From: Echinococcus granulosus
Lineage: Eukaryota; Platyhelminthes; Cestoda; Cyclophyllidea; Taeniidae
Assembly (NCBI RefSeq): GCF_000524195.1
Contig: NW_020170385.1
Coordinates: 1,476,033 to 1,540,032 of the forward strand
DNA: 64,000 nt
Direction: 5' to 3'
Below are positions 23,862-35,300 of the stretch, in pieces (the first letter of the stretch is position 1; the number at the start of each line of letters is the position of its first letter). Made by a program: the position numbers and the translations under genes. The notes beneath the pieces were generated by a model, which made no database searches, was not told the origin of the DNA, and saw nothing but the letters and a program-made list of their open reading frames with translations.

Positions 23862-26800
23862 ATGGCTAAAAGTGAAGGTTTTCAAATAGCTTGCGCAGTT
23901 TCCGTTGAAAAAATTCTGGAGCCTTTGGTTGAGCAAATATCCGCGCTGATTGACCGGAATGACTCACTGGATCGTCCTAAGGGTCTGTCTCAAAACAAGG
24001 CCACAATTCTCGACCTGGTCAAGAATGTAAGCTTATAAACTCGTTGTTTAATAAAGTCATAAATGCATTAGTAGATTTTTGGAGTATTTTGGGCATTTGT
24101 GTTGCGGTCCTCTTGAGTTACCCATGTTCTTTGTATCTAACACTAATTGTTTCATTGTTGTCATTTTCATTGCTTTTTGTTTATAAAACTAGCATTTACT
24201 AGGTTATGTACTTTTTAGACATTTTATGACCTTTTTGGTTAACCTCTTCGCTTGTATTGTTGCTACATTCTAGTAAGTTTGATCAACATTCTTAGATTAA
24301 AATCAATGACATCTTGCGAGTATATACGGGGTTTCTTGGTATTCTGTTAATTCGTTTTGCTATTTTAGCAATATGTGTTCCAGTAAAATCTTTGTCGTTC
24401 TTTCGGCAGTCTATGTAGCGCTATTCGTGACTCTGGTGCAGCGTGACAATACTTGAGAATTCGAGCCTTAATTTTTTATTTGGCTCTCTGATATGTTTGT
24501 CATAGGCTTTTTTTGTAGTCCTCATGGTGTACATAATAACATAGTTTCGTTGATATGTTAAAGGCGATAGGCGATTTAATGAAAAATGCGGAAGAAGTAC
24601 GCGGCGAGTGTCCCGACGTGTCGGCAAATTTCCAGGTTGCTCTATCAGAAATTCAGGATATCGGTGATCATTTCCACAAGTCAGTGAACGCCTTTTTGGA
24701 CAACCCCGAGAGTGAGGAATTTCACGCAGAAATGCTGAGGGCTTTGCGAAGCCTTTTATCATCTGTAACACGTGTCTTTATACTTGCTGATCTAATTGAC
24801 GTCAGTCAACTTCACAGCTGTCTCGAAAATATCAAGGGCGATGCAGAATGCATTGGAATTTTAACCGATGAAAGTGTATGACATTTCGGTCATTATTTTC
24901 TGCCACTAGTCTAGGCTTCAGCATTTTATTATTCCGACACGAGTAATAAATAATAATTTTTGACTCACCTTTGTGATTATTTATCTATCTGCATTGTAAA
25001 AGTTGACATTCTCTAAAGTTGCGCTGGACATAGGCGTCTAAGAGAAGAAAATATGATTTCGAACCTTTTTGAGATTAATAACCACCCATTTTGTGATATT
25101 TTTAAACATCGAGCTTTCACACCTCGCAAAATAGGGCCCTTCAAACATTTTGAGTCGCAGGAATAAATGTGGACGAATTAGCCGTAACTTTTTAACCTTT
25201 TCTTTATTTAAATATAACTTTTCCAACTTTCCATGCTAAATACTAAGCTTTGGTTCCTAGGCAATTGCTATTTGTATATCTAAATAGGTTAATAAATTCA
25301 ATTTTAGGAGCTTTCTTGTTTGTGCTCATTACTGGAGAACCATTTCAAAGACCTTCAAGTCCTGCTAAAGTTTCGGAGTCAGGATTTTCTTGGTTCAAAA
25401 CAACGGGTCGATCTAAACAATAGTTGCGCAACTCTCACTCTGGCCTGTGAAATGATGGTCGCCTCTACAAAGGTACCTTGATATTTGTCCACTGCCGTAA
25501 GAAGACAAATGACTTATTTAAAAAAGAGCAGCACTCAGTTAGTAGTAAACACATTTGCAACACCCTCTTAGTCTGCCTGAGTTTCATAGTCGGCGTTTTT
25601 CACCAGCATTTAAAAAATGGGCATGTCGTTTATAAACCCCTTTATTGTGACACAGTTACGGTACTCTCTAGCCTTTGGATCATTTTCTTAAAAAGGCACA
25701 GCGCCGATTTGCAAACGTAAATACTGCGGTTTTGTAAGTGAGTATCTGAAATGGTAACTAGATTTTACTCACTTCATCCTGGAAGGCCAGTTTTTGCTAC
25801 CCGAAATTGGCGACATTGGCGGCCAATCGCGAGTTCGCAGTGAAGTTGGTTAACAGGGCGGTTGACCGCCTGGTCTGCGCCTGTGATACAACCTACTCCC
25901 CAGCGACACTGCCACCACTGCAGGGACAGGCCGTAGCGCAGCTCATGCAGGCGGTTGTGGTACGCAAGTCCTTCCACCCCTCCCCGTCTAGCCTCTCTCT
26001 ACATAGTCACTATGTCCCGCCCTTCCCATTCACAGAAATGTGCAGAGGCAGGAGTTGAGAAAGTGGAATCCTGGAACAGCACTTTTTTCCAGAGCAATGT
26101 TCAAAAACTCTCCACTGAAATCGCAATTCTAACGCAGTCAGCTGGTTTGGGGAATATTTTTCAAGCGGGCATAGCACGCAACATTCATGAACTCAATGAG
26201 GCGGTCGATCTGTTCATCGAAGCTTGGGACTACGAGGTGTGGTGGTAGAACGAATAAATGCTTTTGACCTATTGATCGCTTTTATTGCCGTATTCTTTTT
26301 GCACAACTGTAGACTTCAGCTGGTTTACGAGAATATATGATGACGATGAAGAGATCTTGTGCAAATATTCGTTCGCTGATCTCACAAGCAGCGCTTACTC
26401 TTTCTTCATCAACCTTCATTGCAAACAACACTGCCCTTAGTCATTTGGAAGAGTCTGCTAAATACGCCAGCGAAGAAAATTTAGTATCGGCAGTAGTAGA
26501 AATTCAGGTAGCTATATATCCGGATTTATTATTCACTGCCCATTTGCTGAATGTGCCCAGTAACGTATTGAAGGGCTGGCAAAGTAGCTAATATTGCTAG
26601 GTCCCAGGGAGATATACAAGAGATCACATTTCTAACCTCCGTAAACTTAATTACCCAGGTTACAATAATTTGGGATTGGGTGTTAAAGTAAGGTTATGTG
26701 TTTTATATGAATCATGAATTTCCACTGTAAATTTTTATCAACGTGGCTCCCATTATTCTTTCTATGTGCCTCACAAATTGTTGCCTTGAGAGCTTAGCTA

Positions 26801-29800
26801 AAAGCCACCGAGGATTTGGCTCCTTATTAACATCAAATGTTATAATTTGGCAGTAACACTAAATGTGTCTTGAATGTCATTTTAATGTAAGGGCTGAAAA
26901 AATTTTACGATGTTTGTTACTTCCAACATCATTACTAAACGATCGAACGGCTTGAGGTCAGCATTCAAAACTGCAATTTGTTCCCCATCAGGAAGATCAA
27001 TAAAATGGAACTAATGGGTGAACTTCATATTGTTGCAGCAGCAAACATCAGATCTCATCGATTCTGCTCTCTGTTTATGTGGTGTGGGGACGGACCCAAA
27101 TATGATGCATTTTGTAAGGGTCACTGCTAATGACTTGGAACAACTTGCTCCCCAATTGATCAACGCCTCAAAGGCTCTTACTCTGCGAAGCCAATCCTCG
27201 GTGAGTACACGGCTTTGCTATCTAAATCCACTTAGGTATATGTACCGTTTGAAAGCGGAATATCATTTTACCTGTGTTTTGTCTTCCATTGAAACACGGA
27301 AAGTAAAGCATAACACCTCGTTGTTATCCAAAAATTCAAATAACTCTGTGATGTATCAGGCGAGGTGACTGGCTCAATTTGAATGATATTTGCCTTTATT
27401 TTAAAACAAATGGTTTTTGGAGGTTTTCCCAAACGTAAGGGTTTGTTTAGTGACGGTGTACGCATCAATTTAATTTTAGCTAACCAAAGAAAACTTCTCC
27501 ATATTCCTCAAATGCTACAAGTCTTTAGTGCAAAAGCTCTGCGATTACATCGATGAGATGACAAATGTTTTGGATTTCCTGGAAGCGTACGATCGGTTGC
27601 TGCAGGACGACATAAACTCATGCCAAACGAATGCGGAGGTAAGAATGAAAGCACACCTCGGCCAGACAAATGTCAGGTTGATTCCCAGACTATTTGCACC
27701 ATTTTCAATATGGTCTCAATCGTGCTAACGCCGTCTTCTTGAATATGTTCAATGGTTTACTTTTAGGCTGCGCAAAGGAGTGGTCTCATAAGCGTATCTC
27801 GCAAGTTATCCGCTCGCTGTTATAGAGCAGTTCGATACATCCTCACCAAATTGGAGACATCCAACGGGCACAACGCGAATGCGAACCAGACTCAAGCAAC
27901 ACTTGAGAGCATAGAAAAGAATGTAAGTACTTCACAGCAATAATGATTTCTAATTAATTATTCTACTACTATGCATTATTTTCTTTTAATTTTGCCCCTT
28001 ACCTGTTGTACACTGATAAATCAAATTGCTCTATTAGCTACTGTCAGTTTTGTGGTTCTTCGTTTGTCGCACCAAATCCTACTTACAGTTGGTGTTAGCT
28101 TACATTATTGCATGAGCATTTTTTTGTCAAATAAGAAAACCTGATGGTAGCCTAGGCACAAAGACTATGGGTTAGGCCTGAATCAGTCGGAAGAGGTGAA
28201 TCATCAGCATAGAAAGGAATTTTTATTTTATATAAACGAGAAACAAATAAGGAAATTCGTATTCCTTGTGCTAGCTTATTCCGCAGCTCACTGAAGCAAC
28301 GGGAGAGGTGTGTCGTAATTTGCATTCGCGAAACAGAGCACTTCAAGTCGACAACGTTCGACGCATTGGTGAAGCAATCCGCGATGCTTTTAGTGGGCTA
28401 AGGCCCCTGCTGGATACAATGGATTCCCGACAGGGAGAGACATCTTCAAATCTTGCAGAAACCACCTTCGATTTGCCACCACCGACGCCATCTCTGCCCC
28501 CTCCGCTGCCACCACCCCAACCAAACGAATATACCCACGACTCGTTCATCCGTAAGCGATCCTCGCATGTAGACTTGTACTACGGTGATCATGCAACATT
28601 CCGGTGAAATCAAGACCAGCTGTAAAAGAACAATGGTATTGACGTACTCAAGCGATGCATGAATAGAGATTAATCAAAACTTTGTGCAGCAACAATTATG
28701 ACTGTAATAATAGAAATTTTATAAATTCCAGCGAAGGGACTGTGAAATATACATACCCTCTGGATTGTTAAGTAGATTGCAATCTTAATGTTATTTAAGG
28801 CCATTTGAAAGTCGCATATTTGTTGTCATGAATTTAATGATTCCTGGTTTAGGATTATCCCTTTTACCAATGACCTGGTAAATTTCACCGACGTCTTCTC
28901 CTCATTTCAAACCTGCTCATTTTTCCTTCGTAATCCACATATCTTAGGGCGTTCTTGCATTAAAATTCAGGCAGTATTCCTTGCAGATACGCTGGCTCCT
29001 AATGAGAATGATTATTAAATTCTGGTCAGATTGTATAAATGCATAATAATAAAAAAGTGGTAGAAGCTCACTAACTCCGCATGAGCTAAACGGCCCATCT
29101 CAGGGAAAGAGGGCCAACCCATTCACACCCATAAATTTTGCCTTTTGAATAAATTGAAAATATTCTGAGGAAAGTTTCCTGATAAGTCATCTTTCTTTAG
29201 TTAAGCGACAATTTATGCAAAAGTTTAATGCTCAGAAATTTAATTGGCATTCTTTTCATCCACTGAAATACTTTTCTAATGTCTGAAATTAATATATGGA
29301 TTAATTATACAATGAAATCGGTTTTATTTGAGTCTCTATAAATTGCATCATCTGAAGAAACAATTGTCGGGATCACAGATTCATGTGACTTCTTTTAACA
29401 GAGTAAAGTTCTAAAATGGTTTAGAATTAATGTAGAGCTCTTTTCTGTCATTTGCAGGAGACTCCTGACGATGATTTACGCTATGCAACATGACATCGGA
29501 TTTTTGAGCACATCGAGCCTTTAATAACCAGTAACTTGTTCTAGAGCTAATCGTATCCGCTTTTAAATGCAACTCACCTCACTATCCATTTGAAATAAAT
29601 TAACGGTTGCGTGCATTGAGTAATTACTTCCAAATACCATAGTGCGATTTCTGGTTGGCTTTGACTAACAACTGCATTCTAATCCTCTGCACAACTGCAC
29701 CTTTGCACTTCTTGATGCTTGATTTCTCTGCTTCTTACTGCATATGGAAACATGTTGTCTTCATAATCTTCTGTTAGTGGTGAATATATGTTTCCTGACT

Positions 29801-31060
29801 AGTTATTGAGAATTTGATCTTTTATTGGTTTTCCCTGGAGGACATCTCACACACAGGTTAGCAAATGGACCTTTGTTCTTGTTTGCCAATACAATACTAA
29901 ATTTAAGTGTATTTAATGATGAAACAATTTAGCGTACTTTCTTTTGTTTAAGTCGTTGTTCTCTAAACGTTATAATGGCAAACATTCATCGTAGCTCAAG
30001 TAACCCACCCCAATAGGTGCGCATGTCCAATAAGCTCATTCTCAAAGCCCAGGATTAATGTAAATACTAAATATGACGAATCTATTATACGTTTACTTTG
30101 CGTAATTTTTGTAGAGATTGATCATTACAAGTCAAGCCTGTTATGAGTGTATGTCTAACTCTAAAAATTTCTTCAAGCAGACCCATTTAGTGGATCCTCC
30201 ATACGAAGTTCGCGGTCGTCACAAGCGTCGTGCTCTCTTCAACAGTTTTTGAATAGAACGGCTCCAAATCTAAATCAAATGGTTAACAAATTCAACATGG
30301 AACAGGCGAGTCTCATGTACCAAATTGAAAGGATGGAGGCGAGTGGGAATGACCTAATGGTGCCAACTGTTCGAAAAATTTGTCTTCGATTAACTGATGT
30401 AATCGACTATATGACAGTACCCGAGGGGAGTATAATTGCAACGGATGCAGAACTTGTTCAAGTATTGTCGTAGTACAGTATTATTCTCCTACTACTATTG
30501 ATAATAGTAGTCGCATTAATCTATGTTTATATTAAAGGCAACTCACGAGGTCGCGTTGATGACGGCGCAGTTAAATGGGAAGTGTGAAAAGATAACGCGG
30601 GGCTCTTCTGAAATAAGTGCCAAGAGAAGGTTATTCACTTCCCTGAAAAATATTAATCTATTTTCGCATGAGCTGGCAGTGATGAGTCGAGTGAAAGCCG
30701 GTTTGAAAACACCAAATAGCGAGTTATGTGTATGTTTGTCTTCCAAAATTAGCGGCGCACTGACGATCAAATACAAGTAATGTTGAACGATTTCCTTCAT
30801 TGTAGCTTGACAATGTAATTTTCCTGGTTCGATCTGCTCGGAACTTAATGCGAGAAGTAAATAAGGCCATGAGTCAGGTTCGGACTATTACCGATCAAAA
30901 CCGGTTTCGGTCCGCCACCGCGCTTCCACCCGTTCCACCTCGTCCCCGTCGGCGTCGTGCCAGCACGCAGAACGGAAGCGGCGACGACTGCAGCAATAAT
31001 GAAATCGCTCCATTGACATTCGATGTTAGGATTGATCGAAGTGTCGACTTTTCATATTAA
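23862..31060 (+). CDS. VCL: Vinculin (divergent, with an altered C-terminus)
   Basis: Exons: 23862-24026, 24564-24875, 25308-25472, 25786-25959, 26036-26236, 26313-26507, 27039-27200, 27480-27638, 27767-27922, 28287-28551, 30181-30461, 30538-30729, 30806-31060; all phases agree, giving 893 residues (human 1,066). The head begins VSVEKILEPLVEQISALI, matching vinculin IESILEPVAQQISHLV, then four-helix-bundle exons. YIDEMTNVLDFLEAYDRLL and DDINSCQTNAE match DNVEKMTGLVDEAI...KKDLDKCKVAM of the head's last bundle. A proline-rich linker follows, then a vinculin tail (ATHEVALMTAQLNGKC, SHELAVMSRVKAGL, VRSARNLMREVNKAM). Vinculin links talin/alpha-catenin to F-actin at adhesions and muscle attachment sites. 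The protein is about 170 residues shorter than vertebrate vinculin, mostly in the middle of the head. Two oddities are listed separately: the linker and the C-terminus. Confidence 0.93.
28287..28551 (+). CDS. VCL: Vinculin exon with proline-rich linker
   Basis: The exon ends the head domain (TEATGEVCRNLHSR) and carries the hinge FDLPPPTPSLPPPLPPPQP. In vertebrates this linker has an FPPPP motif for Ena/VASP EVH1 domains and sites for vinexin/ponsin SH3 domains. Here the strict FPPPP is absent and replaced by three PPP runs. The donor CC|gtaagc at 28551/28552 keeps phase with the tail exon; ignoring it would read on to a stop at 28607. Confidence 0.85.
28552..30180 (+). other. VCL: Large vinculin intron
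   Basis: This 1.6 kb AT-rich intron separates linker and tail exons. I see no exon-like frame in it. It is by far the largest intron of the gene. Confidence 0.6.
30181..31060 (+). CDS. VCL: Vinculin tail exons with novel basic proline-rich C-terminus
   Basis: Three exons encode the five-helix tail, recognisable through LNQMVNKFNMEQASLMYQIE, the ATHEVALMTAQLNGKC helix and LDNVIFLVRSARNLMREVNK. The last exon then leaves the family pattern. Vertebrate tails end in a hydrophobic, lipid-inserting arm (TLRWVRKTPWYQ). Here the sequence instead runs ALPPVPPRPRRRRAS, an SH3-ligand-like PxxPxR followed by four arginines, then an acidic/polar stretch ending in DRSVDFSY and TAA. Confidence 0.85.
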
Positions 31061-32326
31061 GCTGTATATCCGAGAGACCAGGTTTTCTTAGCAAAATGTT
31101 GTATTTTTCCTATTCTGTCTTTTGGCTTTTTCGAGGAGTTGTTCGATGGAGTCATGAATTTTGGAAGGGTTCATGTCAGTCAGTGTTTGAAGATCACTTG
31201 CACAAGGATTTTGTTTAACTCTTCCATATGCATGGCGTTAAATCATTCATTGTACACGTTAAGGACCAAAGCAATTTAGAAATTAAACTAAGTGGTTTGT
31301 GGTAAAAACTAGCTTTACCAAGTCATTACGCCCTTAATTTATCTAATAGTGAAATAAATGCCTAGGCGGCAACCATTATTAAAAGGATATCCTTCTGAAG
31401 GTTAAGGTAGGTAGATAAGTTCTGTTCACCCTGTTGTACCGCTGAAATCCCTGAAGATGTTTTGGTGAAACGACTTGAATGAATTATCAACCTCCAGATT
31501 GTTCCACATTGATTCACAGATAACGAAGCAATGTTGATGCAATGTGGACTGGAGCACTCGAGAGTGACTAAAAATTAGTAGTAAGTAAAGGCAAGTTCTT
31601 GCAAATAATAAGTCTGATCTGGCCCTGAAAGTTTATAGGTTCTTAACTGCAAAGGCAGTAAATGAAGTTTAAATCTTAAATTTTGATTTGTATGACAATA
31701 AATTCATGCGTCTCAGCCATGATCTTGACAACCACTAATGTCGTGAGCTTGGAAACAGCAATACCTACAATTTACTATGACTTGGATAATCTAGGTAAAA
31801 AAGATGTTGACGACAGCAAAATCTTGAGTCGCTCAATAGACTGGAAACCAAATGGGGCTTGAGTGGACTAATAATGATAAGAAGCTTGCAAACTTCTGTC
31901 TAGCATGAATTTCTCAACAGTTATTTAGTGCATATGTGTAAGTTTTGTGAATTCATTGCATGAAAATATGAGAAATACTAGGTTTTTCTTCCATCTTATT
32001 ATTTTAATATTTTCAACTGGTGTAGTCTCACTCGTACACCAGCGTCTCTAGATCAATCCGCCCTGCCTGAATTATTCATGGAAAATAAGCATATCAAACA
32101 CAAGGTATTCACGTTACCTTCAATGGTCCAAGCACACTGGATTTCCGGTAAGGGCGTTTCTCTACTCACAGTATACATAATTTTGGTCCTCCGGAAACTG
32201 GGCGCAGCCAACGGGACGCCCTCTATTGCTACTTAGTTCCCTCTCTCCCTCAGCTCCTCTGACTGACTCCCTAGCGCAGTCGACACAGTTACACGTTCGT
32301 GCGCTTGGGCCTGAGTTGTATGCAAA
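31061..32326. other. Intergenic region, vinculin 3' end to TRPM start
   Basis: An AATAAA at 31353-31358 is a plausible vinculin polyadenylation signal. The last 170 bases before 32327 are richer in C and G, as expected for a 5' leader. Otherwise AT-rich, with no gene seen. Confidence 0.45.
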
Positions 32327-35300
32327 ATGGACGTTGACCAGTTTGGACAGGAGGGTTCCGAGGAGGGCCCATCAGTCTCCCAATTTCTCTCGGACGACGA
32401 TGTCTCTGCCAAAGGGGCCATCGTTTTTTCCGGTCTCGACGAACCTGTTAAAGTAATTTTGTTGCATTTTGGTGTTTTGACATCACTAATATGGGATATC
32501 AGTGAGAGAAATCAGTATTTTTATGGGAACAATACTCAGTGGACTACCAATACATTGAGCATAGTTTGGTTGACCATGGTTTAGGATTTGGCCTAAAGCA
32601 CAGAAATTTTGGGGCATAATTGACCAACCATTGTTCATTCTAGTCTTGTTGCCTCTTAAAATTATGGGGTAAAATTTTTACCTATGTTTCAGCTGTAGTG
32701 TTGTAATTTTCAACGCTAACATCTTCAGCATGGTTCATCGCACCTCCATGGCGTCATGCATTTCTTAAACTTCCATCATCCTATTTTGAAAAAAATCCTT
32801 AAACTATCATTTGGTCTACCTTAAGCACCAGGTTGCAATAAGATATTCACATTTTCATTAATTCCTTTTAAAATAAAAATAACATGATTTGGTGTACTAT
32901 TTCATTTTAATAAAAAGCAGTCACATTTTTGAGCTTCTTCTACAAATCTATATAAGTTGGATATTTGCTTATAAGCAGAAACGTATGGCTGGCATAGGGC
33001 ACTTATGGGCATAGTGTCTTTTACCACAAATGCTTCCTCCTCCTTTTCAACTAGTTTGTGACTGTGGGTAGGGTGCCCGCAGAGAAGCAAATTCTTCGAA
33101 TATTTTCCTCAGCATGGCAGCTTAAACCACCGACACTAGTTATTAGTGTCCATGGCTCTTACGCTAACTTGAAGAAAAGGTTCAACTTCACTATGAAGAA
33201 AGGTCTATGGAAAACCATGGAAAGCGTGGGTAAGTAAAGGCGCTATAGTTCCAATTTCATGTGAACATATCACTTATAAATATGAGCGACTTAAATTGGT
33301 TATGTCAAATCAAAAGAAGTGTAGACATATTTGAAAAAAGGTGAAGGTGGAGGGGTTAGTAAACTAATAAAAGCCAACTATTTGTAAATATTGCATATGC
33401 TGTCTCAAGAATAGTGTTTATGTAGGTCCATTGGGGATTTTGATGCAATTTACGACAAACAGTAAGCCATATACATTGTGCCCTGTACAGTAATGTGATA
33501 TGTCCGATTGCCAGGTACCGTTGTATGACCTAGTAGTTAAAAAAGGTTATTTAAATTAAAAGGGTGTCGTTTTTGTGGCCTAGATCTCTAGACATTAGTA
33601 TTTGGGAAGAGAGAAATGCTTTTGAAGCAAGTGGCAGTTGCTAAAGCTACCAAAACTTGACATTTTTTTTTACATAAAGTGATAAAGTAATCTAAACCAA
33701 GATAATAAGGCCATTTGATTTGTTTTGGGCTATTCGCTTGAACAGGTTGTTGGATAATTGGCGATGCTTTGGATAGAGGAATAGGTAAAATTGCCGGCGA
33801 AGCGGTGACAGAGTACGTGGAGGCCTACGGAGGGGAAAAGATGCTCGCAATTGGTGTCACACCCATGAATAGTCTGAAATTCAAACACATCTTCAATACC
33901 AACGCCTCTGTGAGTTCCAGTTGATTTTCTTTTAATTTCATGTGTCAAGTTGCTGCTGGAATTGTCTTTTTTATTAAAATCAGGGTTTGAATCAATTAAT
34001 TAATAATGCCCCTAAGGCAATTTTTGTTGACCTTTTCTCAATAGTTAGATTTGACCTTGAACCGAAAGCATAAAACCGTGTATTAGCATTTTCTCAATTC
34101 CTTGAGCGCCTTACTATATTTCATAAATAGCTTTTGGGATGGCATTTCGATGACATACCGCGATGACAATATATTTTAAAACTGCGATGCAAATGATATG
34201 GACAAATCCCACCAAAGTGTCAAGTGATACTGATGGAGTGACAGAGTCGAAACAATGTCTTGCTAATCATTGAAAGTAGATGTATCTCTACATGCCGATT
34301 CAAGCTCAAAATGTCCTCCACCTTTTTAAAAACGGTAATCAGTTGTCGAATAGCTTTAGTAAATAGGCCAATGCGACATGGGATTCGCACGCTGTGGTGG
34401 CAACAGTGCTCATATTTACCTGATCTTGCTGACAAAATCCGCATGGCAGAACACTTTTTCACAGTAAGCATTAATTGTTTCAGGCTGCGATTCATAAATT
34501 CTTACACATAGATTTTGTTAAAGTTACGGTCATGCCAATTTTCTTTTCTGAATTCAGTAAGTGCTTTCATCTGTTAAACGAATGAAAAGTGAAATTTTGT
34601 TCTTCTGGACATCTTGTTAGACAATTTACTATCCAAGTGAAGAAGACGAGACTTTGACTGATCCTTCAATGACGTTGGTGCAAAAATACTGTGCAAAACG
34701 CTTCCACATCGATAAAAACTACAGCTACCTCGTTATGGTCTCTGCTCCATCGGATTCAGGCAAACAGAAGGACCGAAATAGCCCCACAACGAACAGCCAG
34801 ACATGGATAATTACGGAGAATGAGCAAATTATCAGAACAAGAGTCGCTGTTGAACAAATGGTGATTGGTTGGCGAAATGTATGTGATTCGCCTTTAATCA
34901 TTTCGGCAAAGTAACCAAACTTGCATTATCTTAGGGCGACCTTGGTTAATGCTAAGTCATCGTAATCCAAGTTAGATAACTGAACGGCTCTATTTACTTA
35001 AAAAGGTATCATGGTGGTGGTGACAGGAATGGGATTTGATCATCCATAATAATCAAGATTCGACGGAGCACTTGAGCAACAATCGTTTGAGTCACCTGGA
35101 GGGAGTTGGAGTTTTGCCCTGTTTCATCAGCGTTTACACCCCCACATATGAGACATCATGTAGCCTGGAGGTACGATTGACTAAAAGATGTAACGAGCAG
35201 GCGATTAGTTGGGAAGAAGGCGCATTAACTAAAGATTAATTGCAAGCCATCGCAAACTTTAATACAGTTTATCTGCCTCCAACGTTCAGTCAAAAGAAGG

